DNA of 64,000 bases. Origin: Fimenecus sp045594885. GTDB taxonomy: Bacteria; Bacillota; Clostridia; Oscillospirales; Acutalibacteraceae. Under the pieces are notes generated by a model, which searched no databases, was not told the DNA's origin, and worked only from the letters and a program-made list of their open reading frames with translations. The stretch lies in assembly GCA_045594885.1 (NCBI GenBank), contig JAZNZJ010000075.1, forward strand, positions 1 to 64,000. The letters run 5' to 3'. The position numbers were made by a program, and so were the translations under genes. Positions 1 through 8,174 of the stretch are shown piece after piece (within the stretch, counting starts at the first letter, position 1; each line of letters begins with the position of its first letter).

Positions 1-6
1 AACACC

Positions 7-37
7 TTGACTTTGACATTACGTCATAGTATATAAT
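7..37 (+). promoter_or_regulatory. MerR-type promoter with overlapping dyad operator
   Basis: A -35 TTGACT (7-12) and a -10 TATAAT (32-37) are separated by 19 bp, the over-long spacer typical of promoters controlled by MerR-family activators. The spacer carries an inverted repeat, TGACATTACGTCA (14-26), where such a regulator would bind and untwist the DNA. It reads straight into the MerR gene, so autoregulation is the natural inference. The start of transcription would fall near base 44, giving a very short leader. Confidence 0.75.
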
Positions 38-55
38 TCTTTTTGGGTGATAAAA

Positions 56-790
56 TTGAAGATGCAGATTAAAGAGTTTGCCGAGCTAACAGGTGTAAGT
101 GTGCGTACACTCCATTATTATGATGAAATAGGGTTGCTTAAGCCTGCGTGTGTTGATGAACATACAGGATATCGCTTCTATGATGAAAATTCAATTATTC
201 GTATGCAAGAGATTCTCTTTTACCGTGAACTTGATTTTCCGTTAAAAAGCATTGGTGAGTTTTTATCTTCTACGAATTATGATAAAGAAAAGGCACTTTT
301 TGAGCAGAAAAAACTTCTTATTCTCAAAAAAGAACGATTAGAAAAATTGATTTCTGCCATTGACGATGCTATGAAAGGGGAAAATGTTGTGAGTGTTTTT
401 GATAATAGCAAATTTGAAAAGCACAAGGCTGAAGTAAAAGAAAGATGGGGCACAACTAATGCCTATAAAGAATATACAGAAAAGACAAAAGATTACTCAA
501 GAGATAAGTGGGACAATCTTGTGGGGGGAATGGATGACATTCTCAAAGAATTTTCTGTGTGCATGAAAAATGGTGAAAATGCTGATTCGCCAGAAGCACA
601 AAGCCTTGTGAAAAAACTGCAGAGTTTTATTACAGAAAACTATTACACTTGTACAGATGAAATTCTTGCAGGGCTTGGTCAAATGTATGTGCTTGACGAA
701 AGATTTACAAATAATATTGATAAGCACGGCAAAGGCACAGCAGATTTTATTAGTAAAGCAATTAACTTGTATGCTAAATCGAAAAAATAA
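56..790 (+). CDS. MerR family transcriptional regulator with TipAS-like effector domain
   Basis: The N-terminus is a MerR winged helix (IKEFAELTGVSVRTLHYYDE followed by a GLL turn), then a coiled-coil dimerisation helix at about residues 70-110. The C-terminal half (from about residue 125, FEKHKAEVKERWG, to the end) resembles the TipAS drug-binding domain of Streptomyces TipAL and Bacillus Mta. Such proteins activate their own promoter, and often efflux genes, when bound by amphipathic drugs. Three in-frame starts exist: GTG at 47, TTG at 56 and ATG at 62. I prefer TTG 56 because GGGTGA (45-50) lies 5 nt upstream, but ATG 62 gives the canonical family N-terminus. No efflux gene lies adjacent within the window; a target may lie upstream or elsewhere. 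Confidence 0.85.
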   Translation: MKMQIKEFAELTGVSVRTLHYYDEIGLLKPACVDEHTGYRFYDENSIIRMQEILFYRELDFPLKSIGEFLSSTNYDKEKALFEQKKLLILKKERLEKLISAIDDAMKGENVVSVFDNSKFEKHKAEVKERWGTTNAYKEYTEKTKDYSRDKWDNLVGGMDDILKEFSVCMKNGENADSPEAQSLVKKLQSFITENYYTCTDEILAGLGQMYVLDERFTNNIDKHGKGTADFISKAINLYAKSKK

Positions 791-890
791 GGTAGGGCGG
801 ACAAAATCTAAATTATCAAACTCTTTCCGCTCGCTCTATGAGGAAGAAAACCGAACAATTACGACAACCCCGAATTGTAAACCAAGAATA

Positions 891-931
891 AAAACCGTAC
901 AAATCGCTAATTCAAGGATTTGTACGGTTTT
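891..931. terminator. Bidirectional terminator between merR and xre
   Basis: A perfect 15-bp stem, AAAACCGTACAAATC (891-905) with GATTTGTACGGTTTT (917-931), has A and T runs on both sides, so it can stop transcription from both converging genes. The roughly 100 bases between merR and this hairpin hold no credible gene. Confidence 0.85.
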
Positions 932-932
932 A

Positions 933-1139
933 TTATTTTGTTACATTAATATTAAGCAGTTCATCGGAACTGACATTATAAAACTCGCAAAGCTTAACAA
1001 AATCCTCAATGGCGAGTTTTGCACGTCGTTTTTCAATATGGTCATAGCCCTGTTGAGATTTGTTTATTACTTTTCCCACTTCTTTTTGTGAAAGGTCGTT
1101 ATCTATTCTTAAAGCGATTAATTTATCAAGATAATCCAT
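933..1139 (-). CDS. Small XRE-family DNA-binding protein (probable repressor)
   Basis: A 68-residue, single-domain helix-turn-helix protein of the Cro/CI (XRE) type; the segment LSQKEVGKVINKSQQGYDHIE is the HTH and DFVKLCEFYNVSSDELL the final helices. The start chosen is the ATG at 1139, preceded on the minus strand by GAGGTGAAA; the longer open frame upstream to 1199 would overlap the operator region. It is transcribed divergently from the membrane protein at 1311, with two dyads between them, so it most likely represses that promoter and perhaps its own. It resembles the XRE protein at 45076 in size and layout. Confidence 0.85.
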   Translation of the reverse strand: MDYLDKLIALRIDNDLSQKEVGKVINKSQQGYDHIEKRRAKLAIEDFVKLCEFYNVSSDELLNINVTK

Positions 1140-1165
1140 TATTTTCACCTCAATGTAAATCATAC

Positions 1166-1213
1166 AATACTCCGATTTTGAGTATTGACAACAACTCAAA
1201 GATTGAGTATAAT
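1166..1213 (+). promoter_or_regulatory. Consensus promoter with two XRE operators
   Basis: TTGACA (1185-1190), a 17-bp spacer and TATAAT (1208-1213) form a perfect sigma-A promoter facing the gene at 1311. Two dyads with identical half-sites, ACTC-N7-GAGT, lie at 1169-1183 and 1194-1208, centres 25 bp apart; the first extends to AATACTC/GAGTATT (1166-1186). The second fills the spacer and touches the -10. On the minus strand, TTGTCA and TATTGT with a 16-bp spacer could serve the divergent xre gene. So strong a promoter with dyads this placed should be silent until the repressor lets go. Confidence 0.8.
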
Positions 1214-1310
1214 TGAAATTGTAAATTATTATTTAGAAATTTATTTTCTTGACAATGTATAACACTTAATATATTATTGATTTATAGGGAAATACGAGGA
1301 GGATAAGGTT

Positions 1311-2171
1311 ATGGCAAACTTTTTTAACAAAGCAAATAATGCTTCAATGTCACAACGGGAAATTTTAGAAGCTAAATACAAAAGCAGTGTTTCAAATTTG
1401 TTGCTTGTTATTATTATGAGTGCAGTAAATATGGTATTGCTTCTTGCTAATTCAAATACATATTTTTTGTTTTCTGCATTTATTCCATATGTGATGGTAG
1501 ATTACGGAATGTACATTTGCGGAATGTACCCTGCCGAATATTATTATGATGTGCAAGATATGGTGTTTGCAGATAAATCTGTTTTTGCCTTGGTAGTCAT
1601 AATTGCAGTGGTGATTGTTCTTTTATATCTTCTCTGCTGGTTCTTTGCTAAAAAGAAAAAGGTTGGTTGGCTTGTTTTTGCATTGGTATTGTTTGCAATT
1701 GACACCTTATCAATGTTTGCACTTACGGGATTTTCAACAGATTCAATAATTGATATTGTTTTTCATTTTTGGGTAGTTTTTTATTTGATTAATGGTATAG
1801 TAACGTATTCTAAATTAAAGAAATTGCCAATAGAAGAAATGAGTTTTGTTGCAGAGGGCGAAGTGGAAGAAACAGTAGTACCGTATCAAGAAAGTAGTAT
1901 TTTAAGAATGGCTGACAATGATGTGAAATTTAGAGTGCTTGTCGAGGCAGAGGCAGAAGGCCATCATATTGTTTTCAGAAGAGTTAAAAAGGTAAATGAA
2001 TTGGTTGTTGACGGCAGAGTTTATGATGAGTATGAGGCATTAGTAGAGTTTCAACATAAGCTTTCTGCCTATGTGGGTGGGCATAAAATCGAGGCAGAAT
2101 ATGACGGTGTTTCAAGTTCTTTGATTTATGTTGATGACAAAGTTGTTGCAAAGAAGTTAAGAATATACTAA
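1311..2171 (+). CDS. Integral membrane protein of unknown function
   Basis: I do not recognise the family. The 286-residue protein has an N-terminal amphipathic stretch (residues 1-27), about four or five hydrophobic segments (near 28-48, 50-72, 91-111, 118-138 and 147-166), and then a soluble C-terminal domain (170-286) rich in alternating charged and beta-prone residues that ends in KKLRIY. A good ribosome binding site, GAGGAGG, precedes the ATG. It is the first gene behind a consensus promoter with two XRE dyads, and is probably cotranscribed with the secreted repeat protein 31 bp downstream. Confidence 0.7.
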   Translation: MANFFNKANNASMSQREILEAKYKSSVSNLLLVIIMSAVNMVLLLANSNTYFLFSAFIPYVMVDYGMYICGMYPAEYYYDVQDMVFADKSVFALVVIIAVVIVLLYLLCWFFAKKKKVGWLVFALVLFAIDTLSMFALTGFSTDSIIDIVFHFWVVFYLINGIVTYSKLKKLPIEEMSFVAEGEVEETVVPYQESSILRMADNDVKFRVLVEAEAEGHHIVFRRVKKVNELVVDGRVYDEYEALVEFQHKLSAYVGGHKIEAEYDGVSSSLIYVDDKVVAKKLRIY

Positions 2172-2202
2172 TTGGAAAATTAAAAAAATAGGGGGATTAG
2201 TT

Positions 2203-4548
2203 ATGAAAAAGGTAGTATCACTTGTGATAGCAGTATTATTAATGACAATGCTTTTTGCCATTAGCAATATTTCGTCATTTGCTTTGACATCGGGCGGCTT
2301 TGAGTATGAGATTATATCAGAAGAAGATATGACTTGCAAAATCACCAAAAACACAAACAGAAACTCAAAAATTGTTATACCGGAAAAAATTGATGGCTAT
2401 ACAGTAGTTGAAATAGGAAAACAGGCATTTAAGCATGAATCCATTCCTGGTGATACAATTAGCGTAAAAGAATTAAGATTTGGTGCGAGTATCAAGACGA
2501 TTGGCGAAAAAGCCTTTGAGTTATGCTTAGACCTTGAAAAAGTCTACTATGATGGTACTATTGAGGACTGGTGTGAGATTGATTTTGGAGATGGAGAAGC
2601 TAATCCGTTGTTTTTTGCAGGAGAATTTTATATCAATGAAGAATTAGTTAAAGATATTAATTTCTCCGACAATGTGGAAGAAATAAAAGATTTTGCTTTT
2701 TATGGATATGAAGGGCTTGAAAATGTCTCTTTTTCCGATTCATTAAAAGTAATAGGAGTAGGTGCGTTTGGTTGGTGTAAAAATTTAAAAAGTGCACCAC
2801 TTCCTAATTCTGTAACAACAGTTGGTAACAAAGCCTTTTATTCATGCGGTCTCTCGGAGGTGGTTGTTCCTGGCAGTGTGAACACAGTTGGTAATTTTGC
2901 ATTTTCCAGAAATGAATATAGTCTATTAAAGGTTGAAATTTGTGAAGGCGTTGAAAATATTGGAAAAGAAGCATTTTCTGATAACCGAAATTTAAAAGTT
3001 GTTGACTTGCCAGAAAGCTTAATGACTATAGGTGAAGGAGCTTTTGAATATTGTGAAAGTCTCCAGAAGATAGTTATTAGCGACAATGTCACAAAAATCA
3101 ACAATAACACTTTTTCTAGATGTAAAAACTTAAAAGAAGTTAAGCTGGGTAAAAATGTTTGGTTTATCGGGAATGATGCATTTAACAATTGTACAAAACT
3201 TGAGATAATAAATTTACCAGAAAAGATTACATCAATTGGTTCTTATGCTTTTTACCGAGCAGCAAATCTTAAAAGTATTGTATTTCCTAAAGATGTAAAT
3301 CATATTGGTTATTCAGCATTTGAAGAGTGTACCAGACTTGAAACTGTAATATTTACAGGGAATATGATATATAAGATAGAGAATACTGTATTTAAATTAG
3401 CTGGAATCAAAACACTAGTGTTTCCTTCATGTGTAAGGGAAATTGGTAACAGTTCATTTTATTTACTCAACTTATGTGATGTATATTTTGCAGGTAGTGA
3501 AGACCAATGGAGTGCAATTATAATTGGAACTAATAACTCAGCGTTGGAATCCGCTAATCTCCATTTTAATGTAGATTCAGATGCTTGGGAAACTCATTGG
3601 CCCGATTATGTAACAACAACAGAATCAACATGTACAGTTGATGGAATGGCAGAAAGCACTTGCGACTGTGGACATGTAAAAACACAGGTTATCGAGGCTC
3701 TCGGTCATGATTTTGAAACTGAATTTACAGTTGACGAAGACCCAACATATGATACTGATGGTACAAAGTCACGCCACTGCGTACATGGTGATGCTAAGAT
3801 TGATGAAACATTTATACCAAAGCTCTCAATATTGGCTAACAAATATACAGGCTTCTATAAGGCAAAAGGATTCTGGTATTATTTTAACAAGGGTCAAATG
3901 GTGTTTAATTCTTGGAAGAAAGATAGTGTTAGTTGGTGTTACTTAGGTGCTGACGGCAAGATGGCTACCAATAAATGGGTAAAAGATAGTGTTAGTTGGT
4001 GTTATGTCGGTGCTAACGGTTATTGCGTAACTAACAAGTGGATGAAAGACAGCAAAGACTGGTGTTATCTTGGCCGTGACGGCAGAATGGTAACAAATAA
4101 ATGGGTTAAAGACAGCAAAGGCTGGTGCTATTTAGGCTCTAATGGTTATTGTTTAAGAAGCAAATGGGCAAAAGACAGTAAAGGCTGGTGCTATCTTGGC
4201 CACGATGGCAGAATGGTTTATAATGAATGGGTATCAGACAGTGTGGGCATGTGCTACATTGGTGAAGACGGATATTGTGTGGTAAGCAGTTTTATATTTA
4301 ACGATTATGGTGTTCGTTATGTTGATGAAAATGGCAGAATGGTAAAAAATAGATGGGTGATAATAGAAGACGTCTATTTCTTCGCTGGTGAAGATGGATA
4401 CTTTGTGGCAGACAGTTTTGTAATTGACGACTATGGTGTACGCTATGTTGATGAAAATGGTATGATGGTTACTGATGAGTGGATTGAGTTTGAAGGTGAA
4501 AGCTTTTATGCGGGCTCAGATGGATACTTGACCTATTACGAGCAATAA
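2203..4548 (+). CDS. Secreted leucine-rich-repeat protein with choline-binding-like C-terminal repeats
   Basis: 781 residues. A signal peptide (about 1-27: MKK, hydrophobic core, SSFA) is followed by LRR_5/BspA-type repeats to about residue 440, each with the pattern L..V.LP..V..IG..AF..C..L. A cysteine-containing linker (about 455-550, with CDCGH and ALGHDF, a motif common in clostridial surface proteins) leads to about ten roughly 20-residue repeats of the form W.KDS..WCYLG.DG.MVTNKW (560-781), resembling choline- or glucan-binding cell-wall repeats. The probable role is cell-wall-retained adhesion or binding to host or dietary glycoproteins. It lies 31 bp after the membrane protein gene and is followed by a terminator. 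Confidence 0.85.
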   Translation: MKKVVSLVIAVLLMTMLFAISNISSFALTSGGFEYEIISEEDMTCKITKNTNRNSKIVIPEKIDGYTVVEIGKQAFKHESIPGDTISVKELRFGASIKTIGEKAFELCLDLEKVYYDGTIEDWCEIDFGDGEANPLFFAGEFYINEELVKDINFSDNVEEIKDFAFYGYEGLENVSFSDSLKVIGVGAFGWCKNLKSAPLPNSVTTVGNKAFYSCGLSEVVVPGSVNTVGNFAFSRNEYSLLKVEICEGVENIGKEAFSDNRNLKVVDLPESLMTIGEGAFEYCESLQKIVISDNVTKINNNTFSRCKNLKEVKLGKNVWFIGNDAFNNCTKLEIINLPEKITSIGSYAFYRAANLKSIVFPKDVNHIGYSAFEECTRLETVIFTGNMIYKIENTVFKLAGIKTLVFPSCVREIGNSSFYLLNLCDVYFAGSEDQWSAIIIGTNNSALESANLHFNVDSDAWETHWPDYVTTTESTCTVDGMAESTCDCGHVKTQVIEALGHDFETEFTVDEDPTYDTDGTKSRHCVHGDAKIDETFIPKLSILANKYTGFYKAKGFWYYFNKGQMVFNSWKKDSVSWCYLGADGKMATNKWVKDSVSWCYVGANGYCVTNKWMKDSKDWCYLGRDGRMVTNKWVKDSKGWCYLGSNGYCLRSKWAKDSKGWCYLGHDGRMVYNEWVSDSVGMCYIGEDGYCVVSSFIFNDYGVRYVDENGRMVKNRWVIIEDVYFFAGEDGYFVADSFVIDDYGVRYVDENGMMVTDEWIEFEGESFYAGSDGYLTYYEQ

Positions 4549-4556
4549 ATTTATTA

Positions 4557-4587
4557 CGGATGCATCATTTTTGATGCATCCGATTTT
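4557..4587 (+). terminator. Rho-independent terminator
   Basis: The stem CGGATGCATCA (4557-4567) with TGATGCATCCG (4572-4582), loop TTTT, is followed by ATTTTTG. It closes the operon containing the repeat protein. Confidence 0.9.
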
Positions 4588-4635
4588 TGTTGTATTTTTT
4601 ATGTCTTTATGTTAAAATCTTGTTGGGTGATTTGA

Positions 4636-5571
4636 ATGGATAAAAAAGTTTATAACAGAGGAAAAATAGGTCAGTATTGGTATAACTTTACCGAGCTATT
4701 AGTTTATGCCTTAACGGTGCGTCCTTGTCCCGAGGAATTAGAGTATAATATAACTTCTTATGGTGATGGAAAACAAAATAAAATTTATACATATTGCCGT
4801 AAGGATTTAAAAAATGAGAAAAAGCCACTATTTATCTATATTCACGGTGGTGGCTTTATTTCCGGCGTTACACCAATGCGTAACCGATATGTTTCAGAGT
4901 GGGCAAAAAAAGGATTTTACTGTGCGTCAATCGGTTATTCATATGCGCCTCAAGAGATTTTTCCCACACAAATTCACGAGATTTTTAAGGCTCTTGACCA
5001 GATTTTAGACAGTGCCGAAGAATATAATTTTGACCCTGAAAATGTTGTAATTGCAGGTGAAAGTGCGGGTGGATATTATATTTCTTATGTGGCATCCTGC
5101 CTTAATGACAGGTCAATTCTTGAAGCCTTGGGAATTGAATTCAAAAATGCCGACAAAATAAAAATCAAGGCACTTGTGTCATTGAGCGGTTGTTTTGACT
5201 TGCAGAGAATTACAGATGTGAGTAAAAGCCAATCGGAATATCCCGACATTAAAATGATGGCATCTACTTTTGTTGGTAAAAGCTTTGCTGAAACAGTTGA
5301 ATTTTTGAAAACTGATGAAGCAAAGTATTATTCACCCAAATTCACAGCGGATTTTCCGCCTACTTTTGCGGTGTGGGCAACAAATGACAAATTGCGTTAT
5401 GAAACCTTTGATTTGTGTGAAGATTTAGACAAGTTAGGTGTACCGAATAAGCAGTATAAGGCGGACGGAATAATCGGCAATCACGCATGGTCGGTAATGC
5501 CAATCTTTAAAAAGAGTATGGCTTGTCTTGAAGAAGCATATGAATTTGTAAAAGAGTATATAGAGAAGTAA
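4636..5571 (+). CDS. Alpha/beta hydrolase (esterase/lipase family)
   Basis: A 311-residue cytoplasmic hydrolase of the hormone-sensitive-lipase/BD-FAE type. The oxyanion-hole motif HGGGF is at residues 70-74, the nucleophile elbow GESAG places the catalytic serine at 143, and Asp251 (ATNDKLR) and His283 (GNHAW) complete the triad. Such enzymes cleave short-chain or acetyl esters, often from sugars or xenobiotics; the true substrate cannot be told. No signal peptide is present. The ATG at 4636 follows GGGTGA at a short distance. It appears to be transcribed on its own, after the terminator. Confidence 0.85.
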   Translation: MDKKVYNRGKIGQYWYNFTELLVYALTVRPCPEELEYNITSYGDGKQNKIYTYCRKDLKNEKKPLFIYIHGGGFISGVTPMRNRYVSEWAKKGFYCASIGYSYAPQEIFPTQIHEIFKALDQILDSAEEYNFDPENVVIAGESAGGYYISYVASCLNDRSILEALGIEFKNADKIKIKALVSLSGCFDLQRITDVSKSQSEYPDIKMMASTFVGKSFAETVEFLKTDEAKYYSPKFTADFPPTFAVWATNDKLRYETFDLCEDLDKLGVPNKQYKADGIIGNHAWSVMPIFKKSMACLEEAYEFVKEYIEK

Positions 5572-5583
5572 ATAATAGAAGAG

Positions 5584-5649
5584 GTCATTCTGAGTGAAAC
5601 GAAGAATCTCAACTGCTTTAGAGAGATTTTTCACAACGTTCAGAATGAC
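5584..5649. repeat. MITE-like palindromic intergenic repeat
   Basis: The ends GTCATTCTGA (5584-5593) and TCAGAATGAC (5640-5649) are perfect 10-bp inverted repeats enclosing a 46-base centre with GAAACGAAGAATCTC. Elements with this look recur between genes in many bacterial genomes; there is no coding capacity. A transcript through it would fold into a long hairpin, which may limit readthrough from the hydrolase gene. Confidence 0.6.
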
Positions 5650-5721
5650 ATTGCTTTTCATAAGGATTTTTTCTTTGTTTTGGTAAATACTAAAATTACT
5701 AAAAGCAAAAGGAGTGTTCTT

Positions 5722-6156
5722 ATGATTGAACAAGATACAATTAAATTATTGCGTGAATGTGATGCGGGAGTTAAAATGGGCGTTTCGTCAATTGACGATG
5801 TGTTGGGTTATGTGAAGTCCGAAAAGTTAAAAAAAGACCTTACCGACAATCGTGAAGAGCATTGCAAACTTGATAAGGAGTTGCAGGTGCTTCTTGACCA
5901 ATACCGTGACGACGGTAAAGACCCCAATCCAATGGCAAAGGGTATGTCGTGGATGAAAACCAATATGAAGCTTGTAATGAATGAGTCGGACAATACAATC
6001 GCCGATTTGATTACCGACGGGTGTAATATGGGTGTGAAATCCCTTAATAAATACCTTAATCAATATTCCGCAGCGGACGAAAAATCAAAGGATATATGCA
6101 AAAGACTTATCAATCTTGAAGAAGATTTGATTATTCAGATGCGACAGTTTTTGTAA
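5722..6156 (+). CDS. Small all-helical protein, possibly ferritin-like four-helix bundle
   Basis: 144 residues, rich in charged and leucine residues with heptad-like spacing and no signal peptide. Four long helices can be drawn (about 3-30, 32-60, 75-100 and 105-143). It looks most like the PA2169/DUF2383-type ferritin-like proteins, but this is a guess from shape; the paired Glu/His metal ligands are not clearly in place. The start is the ATG at 5722 behind AAAGGAG; the open frame extends further upstream without a start site of equal quality. It is followed by its own terminator. Confidence 0.55.
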   Translation: MIEQDTIKLLRECDAGVKMGVSSIDDVLGYVKSEKLKKDLTDNREEHCKLDKELQVLLDQYRDDGKDPNPMAKGMSWMKTNMKLVMNESDNTIADLITDGCNMGVKSLNKYLNQYSAADEKSKDICKRLINLEEDLIIQMRQFL

Positions 6157-6162
6157 AGAACG

Positions 6163-6188
6163 AGCAGGAGGACTACTCCTGCTTTTCT
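6163..6188 (+). terminator. Rho-independent terminator
   Basis: AGCAGGAG (6163-6170), loop GACTA, CTCCTGCT (6176-6183), then TTTCTT. It lies 7 bases after the stop codon of the helical-protein gene. Confidence 0.85.
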
Positions 6189-6242
6189 TGTATTGTAAAG
6201 AATTTTGTGATATAATTTGAAAAAATTCAGGTAGGAAAATAA

Positions 6243-6962
6243 ATGAAGTTCAGAAAAATTAAAGAGTTTTTGTTATGGCTTGTGCTCACAAAACATTGTC
6301 CTTATTGTGATAAACTCATAAATAAAAACGAAGAGCTATGTTCAAGTTGCAAAGAAAATCTGCCGAAAATAACTGAAGAAACCTGTAAATTCTGTGGGGC
6401 GGAGAAAAAACGATGTGCTTGTAAAAAACACAGAATGGGTTATGACGGAATTACTTCACCTTTTTATTATGAGGGAGGAATAAAAGAGTGCATTCACAAG
6501 TTCAAATTCAGCGGTAAAGATTATTTGGGCACAATATTAGCAGAAGCTATGGCAGTAAAAGTGATAACTGACTTCAAAGATATTAATTTTGATTTTGTCA
6601 GTTTTGTTCCATTTTCAAAAATTCAGAAATTGAGAAGAACTTACAATCCCAGCGAAATTCTTGCAGAAAAGCTTTCGTCAGAATTACATATTCCTCTTAA
6701 AAATGTGTTAGTGAAACTCTTTGACACAAGCACACAGCATAATATGAGAGTGAAGAATCGTTCGGGTAATGTTTTTGGCATTTATGATGTTGATGAGAGA
6801 GTGAATGTGCAGGGTAAAACAATTCTGCTTGTTGATGACATTAAAACCACGGGTGCAACACTTAACGAGTGTGCGTGGATATTGAAAATAAGGGGCGCAG
6901 AAAATGTATATTGCGTTACAGCGGCACTCACAGGCAAAGAAAAATATGTTAACAGAGAATAA
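6243..6962 (+). CDS. comF: ComF family protein (double zinc finger plus phosphoribosyltransferase fold)
   Basis: 239 residues. Two four-cysteine sites sit at the N-terminus (Cys19/22/33/36 and Cys48/51/58/60), followed by a type I phosphoribosyltransferase domain with the PRPP loop VDDIKTTGAT at about 197-206. ComFC-type proteins work with the ComFA helicase in DNA uptake during natural competence; homologues also occur alone in bacteria not known to be competent. No comFA is adjacent. The start ATG follows AGGTAGGAAAAT-type spacing. The length and domain order are normal for the family. Confidence 0.9.
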   Translation: MKFRKIKEFLLWLVLTKHCPYCDKLINKNEELCSSCKENLPKITEETCKFCGAEKKRCACKKHRMGYDGITSPFYYEGGIKECIHKFKFSGKDYLGTILAEAMAVKVITDFKDINFDFVSFVPFSKIQKLRRTYNPSEILAEKLSSELHIPLKNVLVKLFDTSTQHNMRVKNRSGNVFGIYDVDERVNVQGKTILLVDDIKTTGATLNECAWILKIRGAENVYCVTAALTGKEKYVNRE

Positions 6963-6969
6963 TTTTTGT

Positions 6970-6996
6970 GGCGGAGATTTTCTTCGCCTCTTTTTT
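6970..6996 (+). terminator. Rho-independent terminator after comF
   Basis: GGCGGAG (6970-6976) pairs with CTTCGCC (6982-6988) with one G-U pair, followed by TCTTTTTT. Confidence 0.85.
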
Positions 6997-7056
6997 ATTT
7001 ATGAATAATTTGTCATTTTTGTTAAAATTACAAATCATTACAATGAGTATTATCTA

Positions 7057-7085
7057 TTGATTTTGCATAATAAATGTGTTAAAAT
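7057..7085 (+). promoter_or_regulatory. Probable promoter of the surface-polysaccharide operon
   Basis: TTGATT (7057-7062), a 17-bp spacer and TAAAAT (7080-7085) give a fair sigma-A promoter about 80 bases before the first operon gene. The rest of 7000-7166 is AT-rich and shows no other structure I can support. Confidence 0.55.
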
Positions 7086-7166
7086 ATGAAAAATATGGTA
7101 TGATGTTTGAATTGTGGGTATCTGTGACTATTTTTCGTTGCAGTTGATTTTGCAGGTGGTTTTGTT

Positions 7167-8162
7167 ATGAATAATACATACACAAAAACAGAAAATATTA
7201 TGACTGAAAAACCACTGGTTTCTGTATGCTGTCTTGCGTACAATCACGAAAAAATAATTGCCCGTACAATTGAGGGTATTGTTTCTCAAAAAACAGATTT
7301 TCCCTTTGAATTGATTATTCATGAAGATGCCTCGCCCGACGGTACGGCAAGGGTAATCAAAGAGTATGCCGAGAAATACCCCCATATTATTCGTCCTATT
7401 TTTCAAACGGAAAACCAGTTCTTCAAATGCAATCTGGCGCAGACCTTTATGGAACCACAAATTCGTGGAAAATATATTGCAATCTGTGAGGGTGACGATT
7501 ATTGGACTGACCCTGAAAAATTGCAGATGCAGGTGGATTATATGGAAAAAAATCCAAACTGCACAATGTGTTTTCACGGGGTTGAGCAGTTAGAGCCTGA
7601 TGGTAAGGTTACAGTTTATCGCCCTCTTAAAGACTCTCAAATTGTTCCCACAGAGTTAATTATTAAACGTGGCGGAATGTTCTGTCCGTCAGTATCATTG
7701 ATGTTCCGTGCAGATGCTATGTGTGATTGGCCTGAATTCCGCAGAGTCGCAGATGTTTATGATTATCCGTCACAGGTGTTGGCGGCGGTTAAGGGTGAAA
7801 GCTATTATATTGACAGAATAATGGGTGTTTACCGATTTGCTTCAGAGGGTTCGTGGACAGAACAGCATTCAAAGGAAACCGATTATAAGCACATAAACAA
7901 TGAAACCCAATGGCTTGAATTGTTTAATGAATATACCAATAAAAAATATCAGCCCGAGATTGATTATCATATGGCTCATCTCTGGTTCACCGAGTATAGA
8001 AAAAGCATAGACCCTAAAATCAAGAAAAAAGCAAAAGAGTATGTAAATAGATTGGATTTTAAAAATCGAGTTATTTTCTCTATTTTACTTTTGATGTTTA
8101 CTGTGCTTGGTCGCAGAGCAAACAAATTATGGTACTTTCTTAAAAAAACTATTTTAAAATAA
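7167..8162 (+). CDS. Family 2 glycosyltransferase
   Basis: 331 residues with a GT-A fold: the start of the nucleotide-sugar domain (PLVSVCCLAYNHE) at about residue 15, DASPDGT at about 53 and the acidic EGDDYWTD motif at 108-115, where the DD pair would bind Mn2+ and sugar nucleotide. The C-terminus has one hydrophobic segment (VIFSILLLMFTVLG) that may tether it to the membrane. It transfers a sugar in assembly of the polymer repeat unit; donor and acceptor are unknown. The ATG at 7167 has a GCAGGTGG ribosome site; an ATG at 7200 is a less likely alternative. It is the first gene of a tightly packed operon running to 18,559. Confidence 0.9.
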   Translation: MNNTYTKTENIMTEKPLVSVCCLAYNHEKIIARTIEGIVSQKTDFPFELIIHEDASPDGTARVIKEYAEKYPHIIRPIFQTENQFFKCNLAQTFMEPQIRGKYIAICEGDDYWTDPEKLQMQVDYMEKNPNCTMCFHGVEQLEPDGKVTVYRPLKDSQIVPTELIIKRGGMFCPSVSLMFRADAMCDWPEFRRVADVYDYPSQVLAAVKGESYYIDRIMGVYRFASEGSWTEQHSKETDYKHINNETQWLELFNEYTNKKYQPEIDYHMAHLWFTEYRKSIDPKIKKKAKEYVNRLDFKNRVIFSILLLMFTVLGRRANKLWYFLKKTILK

Positions 8163-8174
8163 AGGGTGTAAAAT

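Noticed and set aside
657..1091. A 144-codon open frame overlapping merR, the terminator and xre
   Set aside because: It crosses the perfect bidirectional terminator at 891-931 and overlaps two well-supported genes in other frames.
933..1199. Longer N-terminal form of the first XRE protein starting at 1199
   Set aside because: The extra 20 residues would be encoded by the operator region; the ATG at 1139 has a proper ribosome site and begins at the usual place for the family.
3850..4540. Direct DNA repeats that might be a CRISPR or tandem-repeat array
   Set aside because: They are in frame with and encode the 20-residue wall-binding repeats; there are no unrelated spacers.
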